Assembly (NCBI GenBank): GCA_963676095.1
Contig: OY781040.1
Coordinates: forward strand, 1,550,001-1,614,000
Length of the DNA stretch: 64,000 bases
Source of the DNA: G963676095 sp963676095
GTDB taxonomy: Bacteria; Bacteroidota; Bacteroidia; Bacteroidales; Prolixibacteraceae
Reading direction: 5' to 3'
This document shows positions 62,201 to 64,000 of this stretch, one piece after another. The notes under the pieces were generated by a model. It did no database searches, was not told the DNA's origin, and saw only the letters and a list, made by a program, of their open reading frames with translations. A program made the position numbers and the translations under genes. Every line of letters begins with the position of its first letter. Within the stretch, counting starts at the first letter, position 1.

Positions 62201-62693
62201 TCAATCGCTGATATTCTTTGCAGAAAAAAGATTTCCCGTGTTCTCTGTAAGAAAACGGACAAGCTTTTCCAAAAAATTGGTATTGCGAAGATTATAACGG
62301 CTCACAACATCTCTGTAAACAATCGTAGAATAAATGCTTTTCAAATATTCATTGGCTACCTCATCCGTCAACTGCAGGTTGATCAGGTAAGGTAGTCCAC
62401 CATACCTTAAATACAGGTCATAACTGGTTTCATCATTTTCAAAACCATGAAAATCGATAAATTCAGAATACGACAAACTATGTACCCTAAACTCGACATA
62501 CCTGCCGCTTAGAAACGTAGCAAGTTCCCCTGACAGCATACTGGCATTACTGCCTGTAATATAAATATCGTTACGGTCATCCAGACGAAGAGACCGTAAT
62601 GCTTTTTCAAAATCATTTATATCCTGTATTTCATCGATAAAAATATAATTCAGGGAACCCTTTCTACTGTTTTTAAGTATATTTAAAATTTAG
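62201..62693 (-). pseudogene. AAA ATPase/DUF4143 protein, truncated at both ends
   Basis: The open minus frame begins at about 62693 without a start codon (ILNILKNSRKGSLNYIFIDE) and reads on through EIQDINDFEKALRSLRL, GSNASMLSGELATFLSGRYV, FRVHSLSYSEFIDFHGF and YGGLPYLINLQLTDEV to NLFSAKNISD, then stops. Walker B and sensor (ITGSNAS) are there, but Walker A and the C-terminal nuclease-like part are missing. It is a relic of the same family as the complete gene at 62911. Part of the frame from an internal ATG (62539) could give a 112-residue product, but hardly a working protein. Confidence 0.75.
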
Positions 62694-62785
62694 CCATTAA
62701 ATCAAAAACTTTCAGATATGTTTCATTCATAAATCATCTTCGGGACAGGGCACCTGTCATCCGGCGGTCTGACCATAATAATATA

Positions 62786-62812
62786 AAAAGGATGCAGGTC
62801 AACCATCCTTTT
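62786..62812. terminator. GGATG/CATCC hairpin, copy E
   Basis: AAAAGGATG (62786-62794) pairs with CATCCTTTT (62804-62812) over a 9-nt loop with CAACCATCC in common with the copies at 45332, 46714 and 58719. No clear gene ends in front of it. The rest of 62694-62910 has no gene. Confidence 0.45.
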
Positions 62813-62829
62813 CGTGATCATTTTCTCGT

Positions 62830-62889
62830 CTATAAACGAAAAATTTATATAAAAATTTCGATTATAAACGAATTTTTCTTTTATTTTTG
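62830..62889 (+). promoter_or_regulatory. promoter with repeated TATAAACGAA operator-like words before the ATPase gene
   Basis: TATTTTTG at 62882-62889 is a -7 element; TTCG stands 21 bp upstream instead of TTTG. TATAAACGAA occurs twice (62831-62840 and 62863-62872). AAAAATTTCG and CGAATTTTT form an imperfect inverted repeat over the spacer, so a repressor could block the polymerase here. Confidence 0.5.
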
Positions 62890-62910
62890 TTAATAATAGG
62901 ATCTGAGAAA

Positions 62911-64000
62911 ATGATAACAAGAGACATCTATGAAACTATCCAAGAGAGAATGTTTAAAGGGAAAGCAATTATTCTGACAGGTCCCAGACAGGTTGGAAAA
63001 ACAACACTCTTAAAACAGTTTCTTTCCGGGAAAAGCGGACAAAATATTTTGTACCTGAACTGTGATGAACCGGATATAAAAGTCATGCTGGAAAATGTTA
63101 CATCGACACAGCTAAGGAACCTGATTGGCAAAAATAAATTGGTACTGATCGATGAAGCTCAAAAAGTAAATCAAATTGGATTAACTCTAAAACTAATTGT
63201 TGATAACATTGAAGGAATTCAGATAATTGCGACCGGCTCCTCCGCTTTCGATCTACGGAACAGATTAAACGAACCTCTTACCGGACGGAAGTTTGAGTAT
63301 CATTTATATCCGTTCTCAACAAATGAACTGATCAATAATATGACAGAACTGGAAGAACGTCGCATGCTGGAACAGCGAATGATCTATGGAATGTACCCAG
63401 ATGTGGTGAACAATCCATCTGATGCCTCTGTTTTGTTAAGAGAACTCTACAATAGCTATTTATTTAAAGATATTCTGGCATATCGTGATCTCCGGCGTCC
63501 GGATGAATTGTACAGATTACTAGCGGCCATCGCCTTGCAGATTGGGAATGAAGTCTCCTATCATGAACTGGGACAGACTGTAGGAATCGATAAAGAAACA
63601 GTAGTGCGTTATCTTGATTTACTCGAGAAAGTATTTGTTGTTTTCAGATTAAATTCATTTAGCCGTAATATCCGGAACGAACTGAAGAAAAGCAAAAAAG
63701 TTTACTTTTACGATAATGGTATCCGAAATGCCGTTATCAATAATTACTCACCACTAACTCTTAGAAATGATACTGGTGCCTTATGGGAAAACTTCTTTAT
63801 CAGCGAGCGGAAAAAGTATAACAATTATCATGAGATCTACAGTAATACCTATTTTTGGAGAACTCATTCCCAACAAGAGATCGACTACCTGGAAGAACGG
63901 AATGGTACCCTCTACGCCTTTGAATTAAAATGGAATGAGCAAAGAAAAAGCAAACTGCCTGCCTCTTTTGCAGGTGCCTATCCCAACTATCTGTTTGAAG
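62911..64000 (+). CDS. AAA ATPase with DUF4143 domain (runs off the window)
   Basis: 363 codons are seen and the frame is open at the edge. Walker A is TGPRQVGKTTLLKQF near residue 22, Walker B is LVLIDEAQKVNQIG near 80 and the sensor is IATGSSAFDLRNR near 107. The winged-helix segment VSYHELGQTVGIDKETVVRY is near 220 and the DUF4143 nuclease-like region follows (YFWRTHSQQEIDYLEERNGT; AFELKWNEQRKS near 350). Members of this family are common in Bacteroidota and of unknown cellular role. Only the last 10-20 residues seem to be missing. Confidence 0.9.
   Translation, partial: MITRDIYETIQERMFKGKAIILTGPRQVGKTTLLKQFLSGKSGQNILYLNCDEPDIKVMLENVTSTQLRNLIGKNKLVLIDEAQKVNQIGLTLKLIVDNIEGIQIIATGSSAFDLRNRLNEPLTGRKFEYHLYPFSTNELINNMTELEERRMLEQRMIYGMYPDVVNNPSDASVLLRELYNSYLFKDILAYRDLRRPDELYRLLAAIALQIGNEVSYHELGQTVGIDKETVVRYLDLLEKVFVVFRLNSFSRNIRNELKKSKKVYFYDNGIRNAVINNYSPLTLRNDTGALWENFFISERKKYNNYHEIYSNTYFWRTHSQQEIDYLEERNGTLYAFELKWNEQRKSKLPASFAGAYPNYLFE

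Noticed and set aside
62723..62920. 65-codon minus-strand frame
   Set aside because: It runs through a promoter and a hairpin and has no recognisable protein features.

Overview
The window comes from a member of the Bacteroidota, most like a marine or environmental Bacteroidales/Marinilabiliales-type organism; that placement is inference from gene content. The evidence is four SusC/SusD pairs, two ECF sigma/FecR anti-sigma loci, a GldB-type lipoprotein, a fused MurF-alanine racemase, TlpA/DUF4369 lipoproteins, and promoters of the TTTG-N20/21-TAnnTTTG type. No tRNA, rRNA or CRISPR array was seen.

Layout. 1-10262 (all minus): one long export operon reading ABC ATPase, giant ABC permease with an M1-peptidase-like ectodomain, TolC, RND adaptor, RND pump and the start of a second RND pump. 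10408-20450: mostly housekeeping, with gldB, a beta-barrel protein, nadE, a Crp/Fnr regulator, murF-alr, thymidine kinase, an acidic unknown protein, rsmI and a HAD nucleotidase. 20451-31680: two susCD pairs without their own sigma factors, each with a leader that carries a TTTGGGGG motif. Each pair ends in a strong terminator and is followed by a non-coding tandem repeat array (41 bp and 22 bp periods). 31700-35000: AT-rich accessory stretch with a PIN-type toxin-antitoxin locus (toxin frameshifted), fragments of a MetH-activation-domain protein and a REP-associated transposase, a structured non-coding stretch, and an Ada/AlkB alkylation-repair pair. 35193-45085 (minus): an ECF sigma/FecR-controlled susCD operon with two glycan-binding-like surface lipoproteins. 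45086-46800: repeat-rich regulatory zone around a D-2-hydroxyacid dehydrogenase. 46809-51549 (minus): DsbD-like protein, cysteine desulfidase and TlpA-like lipoprotein. 51655-58461 (minus): a second ECF sigma/FecR/susCD operon. 58764-61097: an intact insertion sequence with 17-bp inverted repeats, a 5-bp target duplication and a probable -1 frameshift. 61098-64000: XRE regulator with a hairpin-rich leader, a remnant of an AAA ATPase, and an intact AAA/DUF4143 ATPase running off the end.

How parts work together. The sigma/FecR/SusC(STN) sets are trans-envelope signalling circuits: substrate at the SusCD transporter signals through the SusC N-terminal STN domain to FecR, which frees the sigma factor to transcribe susCD. 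No glycoside hydrolases are present, so substrates cannot be named.

The most unusual things are non-coding. A ~105-bp leader element occurs twice immediately before a start codon, once wedged between susC and susD, with a conserved in-frame peptide. A ~150-bp promoter-to-terminator unit occurs twice in direct orientation on either side of the dehydrogenase gene and looks like a pair of small-RNA genes. Also notable are the 41-bp array and the TTTGGGGG leader hairpins.
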